64,000 bases of DNA from Chelydra serpentina. Lineage: Eukaryota; Chordata; Testudines; Chelydridae. The number at the start of each line of letters is the position of its first letter. The first letter of the stretch is position 1. Below are positions 61,438 through 64,000 of this stretch, piece after piece. Both the position numbers and the translations under genes were made by a program. The stretch spans positions 7,032,001-7,096,000 of the forward strand of contig JBAIAC010000059.1 of NCBI GenBank assembly GCA_037349315.1, given 5' to 3'. The notes under the pieces are model-generated. The model was not told the origin of the DNA. It worked only from the letters and a program-made list of their open reading frames with translations, and ran no database searches.

Positions 61438-61937
61438 CCGAGCCTAGAGCTTGGATCAGACTGACCAGGTTCCAAACCTCACTGAGAATCTTACCTTCTA
61501 CACAGGGGATGTCTTCCTTCTACAAAATCAAGATGGAAAGGAGAAAACTCCCAAAGAAGCTCCTCAAAAAAGTCCTCACTTAGTCATCCAGGAGAGACGG
61601 TGAGAAAGAGGCTTGCTGCAGCAAGGTTACAGGGGTCTCCGAGGTCCCCCTGCCCTGTCCCCCTGTTCTACATGTCTGATGTCAAGGGAGCAATGTGAGG
61701 TCACAGCCTCCTCACCACCTTTGCCCAATAGGCTGAGTTCCTGCCAAAGGCCCTTATGAAGTCACTACCACACCCACCTCTCCCTTGCAGGGCTGATGTC
61801 TGCCCCTGGGCAGCCCCTTTGGATGTCTCAGCTGCTCCCCCAAATCTCCGTACTTGCTCACTATTAATTCTGGGGAGCAAACAGGCTAAATAGTAAAACA
61901 GCAGAATCTGTTCCTCATCCCACACTGAGTTTTTCAG
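61438..61937. other. Spacer between CR1 fragments
   Basis: No gene or repeat recognised. The minus-strand frame 61701-61925 has no family resemblance. Confidence 0.35.
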
Positions 61938-63257
61938 AGATTCATAGATTTTTAGGCCATTAGATCCCTAATCCAGTCTCTATTTCACAGGCCATCAAGT
62001 TGCACACACTTACCCCCATATTACGCCCAATAGCTTGTGTTTCACTAAAAAACACCTTCCCAAAAGACATCCAGTTGTGAAGTGAGGACATCAGTAAACA
62101 GAGACACAACCACTTCCCTTGGTAATTTGTTCTAGTGATTAACCACCCTCACTGTTAAAAATTGGTGCCTTATGTGATGGTGCATCACATGAGGCTTTAT
62201 GGGTGTGTGTGTGTGTGTGTGTATATATGATATAACTGGAATATGTTTTATGCTACATATGCCGTGTTACATATCTCTGTAAGGTCATGATGTAGTGAAT
62301 CTATTCTCCCTATTTGTATGCATGTACCATTTGTGTGTTCGAAGTTATGAATATTGGCTGTATTCTTGCATCAAGCATTTGGTCAGCTTCTTGACAAAGG
62401 AACGTGCAAGTTAAGTGCCCAGTCAAGAAGCACTTGACAGACAAAAGAGCTTGGGTGGCTCCAATCCACATAAGAAGTCTACCTGAGGATGTTCAAGGCA
62501 GCATGTGGGCAATGGCTGCTCCCTGGAAGTCCTGAGTCATGCATGGACACGTGACTTGCCCATGTGATTACAAATCTCCATTTTGTGACTGGATTCTACA
62601 CAGGAGGAGGGAGGGGGGTCCACCCACAAGAGAAAGTCTATTTAACCCCCTGGGAGACCCCTCCATTTTGTCTTCCTCTGGCTCAAGGGATAGCCTCTCC
62701 ACCCCCAAGGATAACTCACTTTGTTCTGTCTGTTACTACTTGGAACCACTTAAATCCTACTTTCTGTATTTAATAAAATCACTTTTTACTTATTAATTAA
62801 CCTGGAGTATGTATTTGTACTGGTGGGGGCAGGGCGGGCAAACAGCTGTGTATATCTCACTGTCAATGTTATAGAGGGTGAAAAATCTATGCGTTTACCC
62901 TGTATAAGCTTTATACAGGGTAAAATTGATTTTATTTAGGGTTTGGACCCTATTGGGAGTTGAGCATCTGAGTGTTAAGGACAGGAACGTTTCTTAACCT
63001 GCTTCCAGGTGAGCCTACAGGTGTTAGGGGACATGGTTCAGACCTGAGTATGGGTTTGCAGCAGGCTAGCGTGTCTGACTCAAACCAGCCAAGATTTCTG
63101 GAGTCCCAAGCTGATTAGGGGCAAGGGAGCAGGGGCAGGGTCTTGGCACATCAGTTGGCAGCCCCAAGGGGGTTTCTGTGATCCAACCCGTTACATCTTA
63201 CTTCTAATTTGAATTTCTCTGGCTTCAGCTGACAGCCATTGGTTCTTCTTATGTCAT
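61938..63257 (-). mobile_element. CR1 3' end, antisense, split by a solo LTR
   Basis: The left part (61938-62172) reads from the CR1 tail to CACTGTTAAAAATTGG..CCTTA. The right part (63196-63257) continues with CTTCTAATTTGAATTTCTCT and GACAGCCATTGG, exactly where CR1 should resume. The interruption is the LTR at 62173-63195. Confidence 0.88.
62173..63195 (+). mobile_element. Solo LTR inserted in CR1
   Basis: Begins TGTGATGGTGCATCAC and ends CCAACCCGTTACA. The flanks CCTTA and TCTTA form a 5-bp duplication with one mismatch. A polyadenylation signal AATAAA lies at 62772-62777 on the plus strand, and a (GT)n run at about 62,203. No internal genes; a solo LTR of an endogenous retrovirus. Confidence 0.87.
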
Positions 63258-63813
63258 AAAATCATAGAACATTCGGGTTGGAAGAGATCTCAGGAGGTCA
63301 TCTAGTCCAATGCCCTGCTCAAAGCAGGACCACTCCCACTAAATCATCCCAGCCAAGGTTTTGTCAAGCCGGGCCTTAAAAGTCTCTAAGGATGGACATT
63401 CCACCACGTCCCTAGGTAACCTATTCCAGTGCTTCACCACCCTCCAGTGAAATAGTGTTTCCTAACATCAAACCTAGACCTCCCTCATTGCAACTTGAGA
63501 CCATTGCTTCTTGTTCTGTCATCTGCCACCACTGAGAACAGCCTAGCTCCATCCTCTTTGGAACCCCCCTTCAGGTAGTTGAAGGCTGCTATCAAATCCC
63601 CCCTCACTTTTCTCTTCTGTAGGCTAAATAACCCCAATTCCCTCAGCCTCTCCTCGTAAATCATGTGCCCCAGCCCCCTAATCATTTTTGTTGCCCTCTG
63701 CTGGACTCTCTCCAATTTGTCCACATCCCTTCTGTAGTGGGGGGACCAAAACTGGACACAATACTCAGGTGTGGCCTCATCAGTGCCAAATAGATGAGAA
63801 TAATCCCTTCTCA
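63258..63813 (-). mobile_element. CR1 3' portion, antisense (avian-like tail)
   Basis: Begins with the antisense tail AATCATAGAACATTCGGGTTGG. The minus-strand frame 63485-63856 encodes a well-preserved ORF2 C-terminus with [32 protein letters not shown] and [15 protein letters not shown]. Confidence 0.9.
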
Positions 63814-64000
63814 TAGACTTATAGACTTTAAGGTCAGAAGGGACCATTATGATCATCTAGTCTGATCTCCTGCACAACACACGCTACAGAATCTCACCCA
63901 CCCACTCCTGCACCTATGTCTGAGCTATTGATATCCTCATATCATTGTTTAAAGACTTCAAGGTGCAGACAATCCTCCAGCAAGTGACCTGTGCCCCATG
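63814..64000 (-). mobile_element. CR1 3' end, antisense, cut by window edge
   Basis: A third CR1 tail starts at once (CATAGACTTATAGACTTTAA, then GAAGGGACCATTATGATC) and continues past the end of the window. Confidence 0.8.

Overview
The window is vertebrate nuclear DNA, most likely from a turtle. The argument rests on the repeat content: many 3'-truncated CR1 LINEs, many short hAT elements with intact 8-bp target-site duplications (TSDs), old MIR-like SINEs, fold-back repeats and three solo retroviral LTRs, all around widely spaced vertebrate exons. 'Turtle' is an inference from remembered repeat families; 'amniote' is safer. There are no bacterial-type genes, no CRISPR array and no RNA gene that I can support.

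Positions 1 to about 40,250 hold the 5' end of MICAL2 on the minus strand. The first coding exon (7442-7705) encodes 88 residues that match the MICAL2 N-terminus closely. Its 5'UTR and splice acceptor follow at 7706-7801. A 32-kb first intron leads to a CpG island at 39,300-40,250 with a probable non-coding exon 1 (donor at 39,654). The introns hold mostly transposons: hAT elements, CR1 copies, a relic hAT transposase (19,560-20,905) and fold-backs.

Positions 40,250-46,085 are intergenic and repeat-rich. Several hAT elements share a GCCGGCTCC-type terminus. One of them (45,098-46,085) carries a minisatellite and an ATG reading frame that begins with a classical signal peptide.

Positions 46,100-53,767 hold a second minus-strand gene. 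I reconstructed ten exons from splice sites and phase. The product resembles the maestro HEAT-like repeat (MROH) family. Almost all splice sites and phases are intact, but exon 1 reads through three frames, the exon 8/9 junction is out of frame by one base, and exon 10 appears shifted near its end. It therefore looks like a young pseudogene or a decaying paralog. One solo LTR sits in its intron 6. Another lies about 0.5 kb upstream of its ATG in the same orientation.

Positions 53,900-64,000 are repeat-dominated: a GC-rich hAT element, a solo LTR, a 2-kb relic DNA transposon containing an 86-bp-arm palindrome, and a series of antisense CR1 fragments, one split by a third solo LTR.

No new multi-gene system is visible. 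The best leads are the decaying MROH-like gene with its flanking LTRs, the transposon with a signal-peptide frame, and a fold-back whose arm carries a clean 26-bp inversion.
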